Of a DNA stretch of 64,000 nt, positions 32,401 through 41,765 are shown piece after piece. The DNA is from Ianthella basta. Its lineage: Eukaryota > Porifera > Demospongiae > Verongiida > Ianthellidae. A program made the translations under genes and the position numbers. Position 1 is the stretch's first letter. Every line of letters starts with the position of its first letter. Under the pieces are notes generated by a model, which saw only the letters and a program-made list of their open reading frames with translations, did not search any database and had not been told where the DNA came from. The stretch is from NCBI GenBank assembly GCA_964019415.1, contig OZ025875.1:4170411-4234410 (forward strand), given 5' to 3'.

Positions 32401-32977
32401 GGAACGGAAACAACACCTCAATGGAATTGTGTGAAAGGTTCACAGTGGTGAAATTCAGCATATCTGGTGCCTGCAGGTCGCATTTGCTTAGAACATCTTC
32501 CGTCAAGCCCAGTGAAGACAGATTTAGTGAATGTACAGGACTTTTCTTGATTGCCTGTGAAGCGCCAAGCAAGAGAGCAGCTATAGTTGATGCTTGTTCA
32601 GTTCTGCAAGCAATCTTCACCACTGTGTTCAGAGAGAAGGACTGATGAATAAGTGTTGGCAGAAGTATCTCTCGCCAATCAAGGATGTTGCGTTGGTGTG
32701 GATGACCCTTTGGTGGTGGGCCCTTGCCAAGAAGGGCTCTGATCAAGCTTGTATCACTGTGAAGTGTGGCTCGACACAGCATGAGATATACTGTGACATG
32801 ATTGATCAGTCGGTACGCTGGCTTAATGCAGTGGGGTGCCTCATCAAAGCGGTCAAGTAAGGCAACAACAGTTCTGTGGTCCCCGTAATTAATGCACATC
32901 TCCATGACGTCGCTGAAGAATCGCAGTACCTTCTCCCTTGTGAGCACTTTGTGGACATTACTGAACTCAGTGATAAG
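26492..32977 (-). CDS. ROCO/LRRK-like pseudoenzyme with phosphotyrosine docking tail (giant exon)
   Basis: One exon of about 2161 codons, acceptor TTAG at 32978-32981, stop TGA 26492-26494. Residues are numbered from a GTG at 32947 that is not a start codon. About 140-320: leucine-rich repeats (LSYNRLTTIPDSF, LKLSNNPALRVIP). About 325-545: Roc-like fold, with GTGTASQTEA where a P-loop should be and no N/TKxD. About 545-800: COR, then a Cys cluster. About 860-1110: kinase, with HRDISSHN and APE kept, but LGFEH in place of DFG and no clear Gly-loop or VAIK Lys. About 1120-1490: probable beta-propeller. The rest is disordered tail with YELM, YEKM, YFKM (YxxM), four YVN[LFI], YAVP and proline runs. 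LRRK proteins are cytosolic signalling GTPase-kinases; this one is inferred to be a catalytically inactive scaffold. Confidence 0.8.
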   Translation of the reverse strand, partial: LITEFSNVHKVLTREKVLRFFSDVMEMCINYGDHRTVVALLDRFDEAPHCIKPAYRLINHVTVYLMLCRATLHSDTSLIRALLGKGPPPKGHPHQRNILDWREILLPTLIHQSFSLNTVVKIACRTEQASTIAALLLGASQAIKKSPVHSLNLSSLGLTEDVLSKCDLQAPDMLNFTTVNLSHNSIEVLFPFPTMSFPALTNFHATDCQLKTVPAELFLLPLLQEIRLTDNFLVELPDLPDGSSTSAVYLYLSYNRLTTIPDSFSAPKLQHLELQCNCLSELPKAVLAMTNLRYLKLSNNPALRVIPFNIRWLQNLEQLVLEGMTIENLPPLYTLPMVLEYFRALSKNIAGVEHFEAVFIGTGTASQTEADLVTAVRSLSTQYGFSVIFSPSPALFLSAVETILKPPQVFVFAINAATLPSQLTTLFKPVLKFLSLLYSKAEIVVASCCKVSEHSPSMSAKRKSELLDKQFMCEVETLSGQFPTCNITPCPVNITISSQLANCDLSHFVKLLRGCNSKIATPIALPRYESVIDRHFHLSTTSSSSKDSLNAQSTKDERKPILYGRMLQESLDSVESDSSLPELNWLLQSLEVQGKLFTLCNRRGIVFDRQWLCDFVLRAVNVVHTNAFVRQGILPEPAQATIFSGLGLGDGLPSVLVMHLMHTGVAFPLNRDTYFVPHTLKDSPEPIPLDNTCSRVISAPILLPGFWNRLLVHLTINADALIKLTPQETSIPPSDTSPPGQVLLQHWACGMVVRRGLDKLCFAVRQEIFADEDAIGIIVPLSVRGMRLLTKLFNIVMSILRNWYPSIWPNVKVWIPCSQCRLDAEPQSHYYPFLHCARKLISKKPLCCPLHKEADVFPLSLLPDLLSEALHGTFGTSFQLTCTAEANTEDTAKLTIPDVSEQNASGMQSDFERQLFMLLELTTLKCPHLAVLQEANLGLPPTFTCNSKEYVPLNSVIEQNGKLQRHLALHILMQAAEGLSVLHTNGIIHRDISSHNILVQISPDGSAVDAKVLGFEHAANALYRDSLRGKCGHHPAPEMSWDKEQYEYDSRVDVYSFAFLAYEILTGMLLDPNGHSKPAVEPLVSTAPLLLTTLHRSWQEEPGKRPYSSDLLHVFLQAQTLLPMKYKIVTGEKKCYPQCTVMSFPLPCSVSKGDGGPVVFYASIDEEGSTHFQRYSSQDLAVQATRDVKTVDVIKRGCMLNKFLFAVHNTETVSVLNMKLTKVVKKLTFPSEVISVDTDGVAKVVFGLNNGQAMVHVMSDTLEEFALQSTLSVFECEAIQLVQCFGDTIFFASQSMLKAFNIHSLNETWRWHVGHVAMIAVPFKPGTNESFGEIWAAQKNSVKLTILFTDDEKPNEIVDCCDCYVEECSLGVKAVYALIAVADVMWVALSKGTVLLLDSTTRIPLTVLHLHSDYADCAGVLSIYPAPTVCVWPHLASAPDSLPYKHPQSSHFTIFSTGIGLNCSVFTERHAKITQSNPVLHHGLYVIAISSMTAREHLQLLEARKRNFLLETFRLCHVNHTGTLLGNPSSTMRRYTEHVVPTFARQVPGPFASISAGGESAHTAINPKSSRSRPLVITSASSLRGTSAVHPIMQPTAHLRKSTFVSDKPAGSIKRSSKVPAIEEMEESKESLMSTELATVIRLEDLMLNSEGSVYAVPAAVTGKVKPVPMPWLKHQTSSDGEEGGDVQESRRRHSSDCTSLNSGQFSAELVEVNRQGTCQELGMAVVINENRSAEVGAYYDLTAAVTTTLLPSAKVTPTGPSGGGPAGGGPARKGPLHQRLKSKKRADTSGSDGSKEVYELMTLPAATGSSSDEEYEKMDSTNILMLKRKLSTQSTTHITQPLQGQQCDGGSGKKQKATPYVNLPAHGSGKHAPPVPAKPKTTKHSYVNFNPESEVGHEEVQAEHGRKLPLRPPHQRPPSRPGSIDASYAMASSKVRSESPVLDKSRRPAPISLEKHQSLELLSQAESPPLSAPPHKGSNAQIFHMGADSSATSVRERHQSREQGAKGSQANPNPSNSKKVPLRPKLSHPILPVSRRSESPGSAYVNIDPSLESIVVADTTDHKTSKSSHPAYVNLSPAQPPPAHMKPIKLYSSQQSRDTDHMGYFKMTLAEDKPNRLILSPAAKEDNRRPRLDSTTAHVKVADAASGELEDTIEQPYKYS

Positions 32978-33337
32978 CTAATGGGAAAAGGAAACACACA
33001 TTACTGTCAGTACACATTGAGGATATGTAGCACCAGACACAACTGAACAATGGGTTGACATGAACTACTTTGTATTTACAGTTTACAGTTCACCTATGCA
33101 GTAGTATGAAGCAAACTGGCTCAGCAAATTCACATGCCGCGGTTCACTTTCCCAAAACTGGGAGTGTGCCAATGTAAAGTGAATCCTGCTCAGTAACAAT
33201 AAGCTGCAATGAAAAATCTTGTGATTGATTCAATAGAGGCTCATAGCTGCATTGGTTGAATCAGCATAAAATTTGGAGAGCAATACTGCGGCTTAAAAAC
33301 ATTTTGTTCCGAATACTTTTAGGACAGGATCAATTAT

Positions 33338-34023
33338 CGTATACATACAAATTTTGCAGGACATTATACATATTCATGAAGTTCACGAATTCGTGGAGGT
33401 TCGTGAAATAAAAATCACAAAATTCTTACAATTTCCAGGGCAATATGCATGTATGGAAGGCGATAAATAGGTAAGTGTGTAGTAAACAAACACTTCTTTG
33501 TGTGGAATGGCCAAGAAGACAATTGCAGATTACTTTAAGACCGTAGACATCTTTATCAAGGACTTGCCAGCATCCATCCAGCACTCAAGTGTTCAGGCTG
33601 TAAGGGAGGAGCTGAGAGTCGTCCAGGAGTGCTCTGACGCAAAGCATGGAGAGTACGAGGAGATCAAGCTAACTTTCTAGACTACCATTGTGTAAGGATC
33701 TTTGCTGTTTCTGTTTTCTTATTCACACTGAAGAACTGCTCCTGCCGATGCAGTCTATACATCCTTGTTAACGTGATACCCGTGAACGCAACTACTTGAA
33801 TGGAAAGAAGACATCCATAAATGGTCAGAAATGATTTTCAAAGTGCCAACAGAACATAACCAAAGCATACAGTGATGCCTGAGCCACTCTAGGTGTTGAT
33901 ATCTTGCGCACATAGGGAGCCATTTGCGAAATTTTCAGGGCTTCGTGAAATTAAAATCACAAGAATTATCAGGTAATAGGCATTCGCAAAATATACATCC
34001 TACGAACATTTGCATGCATACAG
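33338..34023. mobile_element. Degenerate TIR element with a small ORF
   Basis: The left end CGTATACATACAAATTTTG and the inverted right end CTGTATGCATGCAAATGTTC are similar, and both subterminal regions contain TCGTGAAAT(T/A)AAAATCACAA. Inside, 33498-33680 (+) encodes a 60-aa peptide (AKKTIADYFKTVDIFIKDLP...) with no assigned domain. Confidence 0.55.
33498..33680 (+). CDS. 60-aa ORF inside a TIR element
   Basis: Starts ATGTGTGG..., with a second Met at residue 4 (ATGGCCAAG); stop TAG. Charged and helical, with no recognised family. Its place inside a repeat suggests an element-encoded fragment rather than a host gene. Confidence 0.3.
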   Translation: MCGMAKKTIADYFKTVDIFIKDLPASIQHSSVQAVREELRVVQECSDAKHGEYEEIKLTF

Positions 34024-34253
34024 TAAGCGTCCTGATCACCGAGGTATCAATACTTACTTCTAGGTTAGTTTTGTACAAATCTCCATGCAACTCAGAAGTT
34101 ACTGTACTCTCGTTACTGTTCTCATTAATTAATGGCAAATGCTACGGTCAGGGTGCCCTCTGTAAGGCAGGGACCACACTACAGCGATGGTGAAGGTACA
34201 CTCAAGTGTTATCGGTTACAGTAAACATTATACAGTATATGTACAGTGGAACC

Positions 34254-34799
34254 CCGCCTTGCGGACACCCCTGAAAAGCGGACACTTTCTAAAGTCCTAA
34301 CGATTGGCTCTATTCTACCTGTATAAACTTCCCCTTGAAATACGGACACCCCGTTATTCCGTATTGCGGACAGCGCCCTGCGTGCCGCCCTATACAACTC
34401 CGTATAAACCCCACCCGATAATCCGGACATTTCGATCAGTTGCCAGAAATGGCTGCTCCCTGATTTGCACCGCTACCTCTGACAAGTGACAGGAACAGCA
34501 CAGAAGTTGACGAGTGCCGCAAATCGTCTATACTAAGGGTTTTGAAGGTGTCTTTTAGATGGGAAAGTGCAGTGGGAACAGGTACCCTTTAGAATCGTCT
34601 TCAGAAATGGTGCGTGAGTTGAGTACTCGAGCGAACCTCCTCTACCTTTACAAATTGTCTTATTTTGATACTTTTCATGCATACTAGATGATTGTTTTAA
34701 CGTATGGGCATATAAGTCGTACCTCTGAAATGCGGACACCCCTATAATCAGGACACTTCTCTTGTTCCGAAGGGTGTCCGCATTATAGGGGTTCCACTG
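34254..34799. mobile_element. Tc1/mariner-pogo-type MITE with TA target duplication
   Basis: Ends CAGTGGAACCCCGCC / GGGGTTCCACTG are flanked by TA on both sides (34252-34253, 34800-34801). Subterminal GCGGACACC repeats occur in both orientations. 546 bp, no transposase. The TA duplication and CAGTGGAACC termini match the Tc1/mariner superfamily (pogo/Tigger-like). Confidence 0.8.
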
Positions 34800-35274
34800 T
34801 ACATAACATCACCATCACCAAGAGCCTACTGGCACAAACTGTATGCACCCATGTACACATGCAAGACAGTCTCCTTTGAACAATCCAAACTAAACAACTG
34901 TGTCTCTTGTTTCCGCTCACCTAGTGCATGCCCTGTACATGCATATGAACTACATGTACACTAATGTTAATGAGGTGAAGGACAACTTGTGTAGTTGTCT
35001 CTCCTTGGCAACGACCATGACTCCCAAAACACAGCAAAAATAAAGGCAATGTTTGTCGCTGCATACCAAATACAACTCAGTTCAAATACTCATTCAAACT
35101 ACACATTCAACTTTACTTTCAATCTCACAATTCTCAGTGGACAATTCAGTGTGAAGACACATGATACAGCTCAGGTGTATACGTATGTACACCTACCATA
35201 TGTACGTATACAAGTAATAACAACTCTATAAGCAGGCATACATACTGCACATACACACATACATACTGCATGTA

Positions 35275-35450
35275 CAGTGGAACCTGTCTAAGAAGGTCAC
35301 TGTGTAAGGCAGCTGCCTCTCTAAAACAGCCAGCCTCCGTGGCCCAAAATGGCACAAAAACACTGAAGTCTGTCTCTGTAGAGCAGCCACCTCTTAATAA
35401 TGGTCAGTTAGAACTGGCTTACAGGTGACTGGTGCAATTCCACTCTAATG
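35275..35450. mobile_element. MITE fragment (CAGTGGAACCTGTCTAAG family), copy 2
   Basis: Begins TACAGTGGAACCTGTCTAAG and shares AAAACAGCCAGCCTCC and other blocks with 24812-24950. The CAGTGGAACC terminus suggests kinship with the neighbouring 34254-34799 element. Confidence 0.65.
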
Positions 35451-35837
35451 AATTGCATTTTTGGTGCTTTCAAATCATACAGTAAAGAGTACATGTGCAC
35501 AGCTACGTAGATAGACACAGTACAATTCCCCACTTACTTTGAATGAAGTTTCTCTATCAAATCTCTTGATGCTGTCACGCAAGCCTGTATAAGGAGGCAC
35601 AACAGAGTGGGAAGCCTCACATGCATACTTCACAGGAGCAGTATTACACATTTCAAGGTACTAGCACATTCAAAACTGGGTCACATATGGCGCTACCTCT
35701 AAACATACATAGATCCCATTGCCATGGTAACGTGCATCTAAATGATGTTTCTAAACGTTGTCGACACCCCGGGTGTTGTTTTGCGCTGTGGTCTATTTCG
35801 TCTAGCCGTGTTCTAATTCGACGTGCGGCATTCGCAC

Positions 35838-35964
35838 CTATGCTCTAAATGCCGATTTAGAGCATGGGCGTGGCACGCGCTATGCTCTAAATGCCAATTT
35901 AGAGCATGGGCGTGGCACGTGTGGCGTTCGCGCTATGCTCTAAATACCGATTTAGAGCATAGGC
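35838..35964. repeat. Tandem palindromic units TATGCTCTAAATnCCnATTTAGAGCAT
   Basis: Three copies of a 26-base palindrome (TGCTCTAAAT / ATTTAGAGCA) are separated by GGGCGTGGCACG-type spacers. They give three consecutive strong hairpins within 130 bp. Confidence 0.85.
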
Positions 35965-36432
35965 ATGGCTTAGGCCCGTGGTCTATAGCAGAGAAACTGC
36001 AGCTGTGATAAGCAATAGTAGCTAACGCCACAACATACGATGCACAGTTCGCACGGCTCACTTGTTTTGCCAAGAAACAGGGTAAAGCGGCAATGTGGCT
36101 ACGAACCAAAGCCGAGAAAGGAACTGGCTAGCTACGAGCTGGGGTACAAGCTTTGGTTAAAGACACCGCTCTGGGAAAAGCTGTGACTGACGTGACTGAC
36201 AGTGAGTAAGCTTACGCTTAGCTGACGCGCCGCATCCACTGCCGACCTGTAGGGAATGTCCGCTGCGAGATGAACAGCCCAAATTAAGACCCAAATTACA
36301 CAACGTTTTCTCCGACTGTTAGGAGTAGCTAACTACTTCCGGAAGACGCGTGATGACGCAAGTACAAGCAGGTAAACTGATTCGCTGCCGCCTCCTTGCC
36401 AATCCATGCCCAATCATTGGGATCTATAACAC

Positions 36433-36546
36433 TTAAATGCTGACCAATCGGTGTCTCTGAAGATTTAGACCACTCGTCACTCGGGCGCTTCGCGCCCTCG
36501 TGCCTCATGCTCTAAATCTCAGAGACACCTCTTGGTCAGCATTTAA
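36433..36546. repeat. Foldback with TAAATGCTGACC arms
   Basis: TTAAATGCTGACCAATCGGTGTCTCTGA on the left is mirrored by TCAGAGACACCTCTTGGTCAGCATTTAA on the right (given as position pairs 36433-36460 and 36519-36546). The loop contains GCTCTAAATC, echoing the palindromic array 500 bp upstream. Confidence 0.8.
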
Positions 36547-36867
36547 CTATTACATAATTTAAGACACATAAACAACTGAAGGAAACAATCATCTATAAGT
36601 TATGACATCAGTGAATGTGCAGCATACACGTGATGTGTTATTGCTAATGTCCTTATACTTTGAATCAAGCTGCAGACCAGATGCAAGTGGGGCCCAACAC
36701 CATACATACGTACTCAAGAACAGCATCATTAGGCATGCAAAGGTATAATCCAACTTTCACAGGTGGACACTAGCTGTATAATAATCTGTACAATAGCTAA
36801 GGCTAAAAAAACTACAACTACTTCTGGAGATTAAAACGTTGGTACTGCAACTCGATGAAGAAACCAT

Positions 36868-36939
36868 GCATACATACATACGTATGTACGTACAGTATGT
36901 ATGTATGTATGTATGTACTGTATGTATGTATGTATGTAG
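36868..36939. repeat. (GTAT)n/(CATA)n microsatellite
   Basis: Tetranucleotide tract of TACA/TATG type, switching orientation in the middle (palindromic microsatellite). Confidence 0.9.
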
Positions 36940-37637
36940 CTAATGTCCACATTGAAGCTAGAACATATCATTGACTAACAAGCTCTCCCTTGAGTGCACA
37001 TATACAGACACCTTCATGGCATAGACTGCTTTGATTTAATGTCTTTAGCCAGATGTGTCACATGACAAGTGATACAACTGAATCCAATAAAATTACGACC
37101 GTTTAATAAAGTGCATTTCACCCTTGCGCAGGCTAATCCAGCCGTTTGAATTCATTTTCTGTATGAAATTAAGCTCTTCGAAGCATACGCTGCTCTAAAT
37201 TGTGCCATTCCTACACAAAATCATCAACATTGCATGTATAGTAAAGTGACATAACTCTGGATCCAAAGTGTAGTAACTTTAGCTCCGACAGACGATTCGC
37301 ATTTGGGGAAGTGGACTCATGCAACGGACATTTAATCATCTGGGATTCAACTTGAATGACACAGTAGCTCAGCCATGCAGTTGCTTACAACTTAAATAGG
37401 CAAATAGACAAAGGATCGTACAGACAACAGGTGGATCAACATAGTTCAACGTACATGTAATAGGCAATGTGTTATAATTATCACAGCATGCAAGCATTGT
37501 TTACCGCCATCTGGACTCCATTACACAATCACTACACAAAGTCAGGGCACCTTATCGTGTTTATACTACATGATACTTTATACAAACAAAGTGGGCATGT
37601 CCCACACATGCAACATAACTGAAGGGTTACCTTATTA

Positions 37638-37982
37638 CTACTGGGACAGCTGACAATCATTGATGACGGTTACGCTCATCCATAATGCATACAGCAGTTT
37701 GCAAATGGCCATTGTGAGTGTCATTCCCCTCACGACACACCTCTGAACTACGTATGGTAAGTCACGAGTCAAATGACATTTCATGACAACCAATCTGCAA
37801 ACCACGGTAGCTGCACTTGTGAATGAATCATGCTTATCTTCATCGCACAAGATAATATAACATGTTAAAATCTTAGTGAGCCATGTGTTTGTTGCATAAA
37901 CTGTGTCATAGTCATCCTTGTTCCCCGCTAAATTGTAAACCTTTGTACAAGAAACAATAGCAAGTGTCCCAAAGTTGGACAA
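37638..37982 (-). CDS. Possible exon, unrecognised helical sequence
   Basis: A 114-codon frame ending TAG has protein-like, helix-rich composition (ATNTWLTKILTCYIILCDED, RGMTLTMAICKLLYALW). Acceptor-like TTGTTTCTTGTACAAAG occurs within it. It lies in the presumed intron of the ROCO-like gene on the same strand and could be a helical-repeat (armadillo/HEAT-like) exon of it or unrelated. No domain is certain. Confidence 0.3.
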   Translation of the reverse strand: MSNFGTLAIVSCTKVYNLAGNKDDYDTVYATNTWLTKILTCYIILCDEDKHDSFTSAATVVCRLVVMKCHLTRDLPYVVQRCVVRGMTLTMAICKLLYALWMSVTVINDCQLSQ

Positions 37983-39281
37983 CCACTAGATAAACTTCAA
38001 CATGCACAGAAGATGGTGTCCTTCATAGATAAGTGCCCATTGTATTGACCAGGAGCTGATCCATTTTGTCTCAAAAGGAAAGGCTTATACCCATCTGGTT
38101 CTTGATGGCAGTTTAGAATAATGCAGGCTTCGATGTTCTCGCTTTCATGGGACATGGAAAGCAGAAAACAGAGAGATGCACACATTCTAACAGTGCACAA
38201 AATTAATACTGTCAGTGAATGGTATGTTCGTCTAGTGGAAATTTGAAATAAACATGATTAGTAATCTTACGTAAGTAACAATTCAAATAGTTGATTTATT
38301 TGCACCATGCCATCGTTCTACATTGGCCTATAAATTACATACAAGGATGAATCATCACCCCCGGGTTGGGTTGGCTCATACGTACAACTGAAACTCTGCG
38401 TTAGAGCACATGTCCCAGGCTTGAAACAGTTGGTAGGAAATTTTCCCTCCACCGTCTGTTGTGTTCAGTCATGATTTATTTTAGATGACATACAGATACA
38501 CCCAATTTGTAAGTGTAAAATTAATATAAACATGAATGCGGCTAAATTCAAGATGTAAAATGCTTCTGCTATGAATTGTAAAAGGCACCACTGGAAATGT
38601 ACTTAGCAGTAGTTCAGGAGAGAGATGTGCCTATATGCACAGCCTGAACCTTATGTTCTGGAGCCGCACGGTTACAGTGTCAGGAGTGACTTGTATAAGG
38701 ACCGGTCCACTTGCATTCTAACACAACCCCAAACCCATACAACCATGCAATTAGGATTGCTGTACAATATTTACCCAAGGGCTTCACAATCAATGCATCA
38801 CATTACTTGAGGTGATGTAGCTTCTTTGGCTTGACACTGATTAAAGGAACAAGAGTGTGTGCTCGCTCACTCTGATTTTGTCAACACAAGAAATATTTCG
38901 GAAGATTTCATGATTTTATTTCACAAATGTGGGCTGATACATAGGATTTGCATAAAGGCAGTCCTGTGAAATTAGACTAAGCAAGTGTTGTATAGATATG
39001 CATTAACACTTCCCAGCTTAAGTGAGGTAAGCTGCAATGGGAGTGTCTTTTAAGTGGTATACAGTGTAATAGCGTTAATGCACTTCCCGCATAGTTCATA
39101 CTGCAAACAAGAGGACAAGTGAACACAACAGTCCGGCATGATCCCAAACAAGCATGCTCACGAGTGACTACTTCTCATCTACACATCACACGCCCTCCTG
39201 ACAAGAACAGTAGTGGTAGTCCAACCCCACCACCCCCCGCACACACACACACACGTTCCTTCCACGCTTGTACCGACTCAC

Positions 39282-39684
39282 TTTCTTGTAGCAGGATGAA
39301 GGCGGTGGCCTTGTGGCCATGGCGCATGGCGGTGTCGTACGGGCTCTGCCCATACCCATCCAGGCACGTGGTAGTGGCCCCCCGTTGTAGAAGTTTGCTC
39401 ACGACAAAGTTGTCCCCTTTTGCCGCTCCCAGGTGTAGCGGAGTACACCGACCAGCGTTCCTTGACCTAAGGTTGACGTCCAAGTCTTCACCAACTTCGA
39501 GGAAAAATACACGACTCAGTTCATCGTTGGTCGCCTGCGTTATTCTGTGCACAGCACCAAAGCCTTCTTCATCAAATGCGAGGTTAACGTCAAAATTGGC
39601 AGTCAGATCCCTGAAGAAGCTGACTACAGCCGAGGGGTCTCCATTCTTCAGCAACCGAAAGAGAACAGCAGCCTTCTCCTCCAT
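39282..39684 (-). CDS. Ankyrin-repeat first exon, probably of the ROCO/LRRK-like gene
   Basis: ATG 39684 is the first Met after an in-frame upstream TGA. The 134 codons end at donor GTGAGT (39281-39276) in phase 1. The peptide has ankyrin hallmarks: GRCTPLHLGAAKGDNFVVSK, LLQRGATTTCLDGYGQSPYD, then TAMRHGHKATAFIL. Ankyrin repeats precede the LRRs in LRRK1 and LRRK2, and the next coding sequence on this strand is the LRR-COR-kinase exon, so the same gene is likely. The connection passes through about 6 kb of unresolved sequence. Alternatively it is a separate short ankyrin gene. Confidence 0.65.
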
Positions 39685-39851
39685 GCCAGCAAGGCACTCT
39701 GTGTGGCCACACCTCTTTTGGGCATGTGATCAGCAAGGATATTCATTTACCTCCGAATAAGGACTACGCCGCCATTTTGCTCTTGTTTTCGCGCGTTATT
39801 CAGGTTCACCAGCTGCTGAACTCTTCTCGGAGCAGACGTACTTCGGAAGAG
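39685..39851. promoter_or_regulatory. Divergent promoter and probable non-coding first exon of PCM1
   Basis: The minus-strand ankyrin exon starts at 39684, and a plus-strand donor AAGAG|GTAAGG lies at 39851, so transcription probably diverges here. The plus-strand segment has no good ATG frame and is best read as 5' UTR. GC-rich, no TATA box seen. Confidence 0.45.
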
Positions 39852-40844
39852 GTAAGGACATATACAGCACCTACGCGAGTAAGGAGCCTATTTCAATGCA
39901 CTAAATAGTTGACTTATCTTCACGAGGATCTTACCTGCTCTTCATGTACTGGAAGTAGCTATCTGTTCAGATGTGTTGTTCTACAAGTACGTTTCTCAAT
40001 TCGTCTGCCTACGACACACATGAGGGGCGGAGGGTGATTGCGTTTAGGTGCTTGAGTAGAAGGGTGTCTGTCTGTAGTATGCTTATTGGCAGCAGTAGGC
40101 TGGCAAGTGGAAGTGCGTTCAAACTTTCTCCACAACATTTATGGACGCCTGTGGGAATAGGCTCTCCATTGACTGGTTAGCTTGGGACCTGGTGCAGGTA
40201 TTTATAGACTTTATAGAAGCTTTCAGCTTTTGAGCATGAACATGGTGCGCTCCTTACCGTATTGTGTAAACTGTATGAAGACAATGGAGCCGTTGTACTA
40301 TACTCTATAGAGTGTCCTTTCTACTTCATTCAGAATGCTCATTGAATGAGAATTATGGCAGAGAAGTCTCAACCAGTGTCCAGAATGGTGAGAGTGACTG
40401 ACAAGCACAGCAATTTGTGTTAAACTCTGGAAACACACTTCTGTAACAGTGTATGACAGTATGTTACTTATGGCTACCGGAGCTCGGTGGCTATTGACTG
40501 TCAATAGTGAAGCGTAGCTCTCGGTACTGTATGTTAACTGTGCATGCATCTACACACCCAGCCAGCTGAGAAGGGTTGTTGTTTGGTGTAGTGGATGGGA
40601 TGGTAGGCTCCTCCTACAGTGCCCTCAGCGGAGTGGTGCATGGAAAGAGAACACCTCGGGCATGCTGGGATGGCAGCGGCTTCTTCAAATGGACTGTGTA
40701 GCATCTTTTAATGTAGTGTAACGTACGGATTGATACATTTGCAGAAGGATGTGTTCCTCTTCTTTAAACTTATGGTTGATGCTTGCTTATTCAAGTGGCA
40801 CGGTGAACTCATATTCACACTTAGTTTTGTGTCTGTTCCTGTAG

Positions 40845-41723
40845 GAGCCTCGGGCTCACACACCATCTGCATACTCACGAACAGTGGGTTTGACTCCAAA
40901 GGATAAGGTCAAAATGGAGAAGTTGAAGCAGAAAATGACCTTTACTGATGTGAGTTTGGTTTATTGTGACATGTGCTGGGTGTTGTGCTGTGTGTTTGTG
41001 TTCACACATTGTGCTGTGTGCTAAGGTTGGTGCTCTTGTGTTCTATTAGTAGCCATGCTTTGTGTGTGGGTGCTGATGTGCTGTAGTGTTTGTCTGTGTC
41101 TGTGTTGTGTAGGTGTTATATGCTGTGGATTGTGTTTGGTATTACGTCTTTGTGTCCCCGTTGTGTGTGTGTGTGTGTGTTACTGCTTACTGTATACATA
41201 CGTATGCATTGTTGGTGAGGGAATGCGTGCGTACATGTGCGCGCGCGCGCGTGTGTGTTACTGCTTACTGTATACATATGCATTGTTGGTGAGGGAATGC
41301 GTGCGTGCATGTGCGTGTGTATGTGTGTGTGTGTATGCGTGTGTGCATGTGCGTGTGTGTGTGTGTTGTGTTACTACTTAGTGTATACGTATGCATTGTT
41401 GGTGAGGCAATGCCTGCCCCTTCTGTCCCTTGCATGCAGGACCAGGTAGTACCTCCAACTGCACCAGCTTCCACGGCTGCTCCTACCTCCATTGATGCTG
41501 CTTCTGCTGCTGCTTTTGAGGTGGAGGGTCCCAGTCTGAAGGAGCTACTGGAGAGACCCGTCCAAGGGGATGGCAAGGTGCTCATCTCATCTGCACAACT
41601 GAAACAGCTGGCCGTTATCCTGGACAACCCGGTAGGTAACTGGTATAGGGATGGAAGGGGAGTCATGCATTGCCTTGTGTGTACATGTATGCATGTTGCC
41701 CTTAATCATATCATGTGCACCAC

Positions 41724-41765
<42 letters not shown>

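Larger units (their letters stand above)
32981..39281 (-). other. Presumed intron(s) of the ROCO-like gene, rich in mobile elements
   Basis: Between the ankyrin exon and the giant exon lie several TIR elements (33338-34023, 34254-34799, 35275-35450), palindromic arrays and two possible exons on the minus strand (37638-37982, 37997-38200). Their phases do not join directly to the ankyrin exon (phase 1), so the intervening exon structure is unresolved. Confidence 0.45.
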
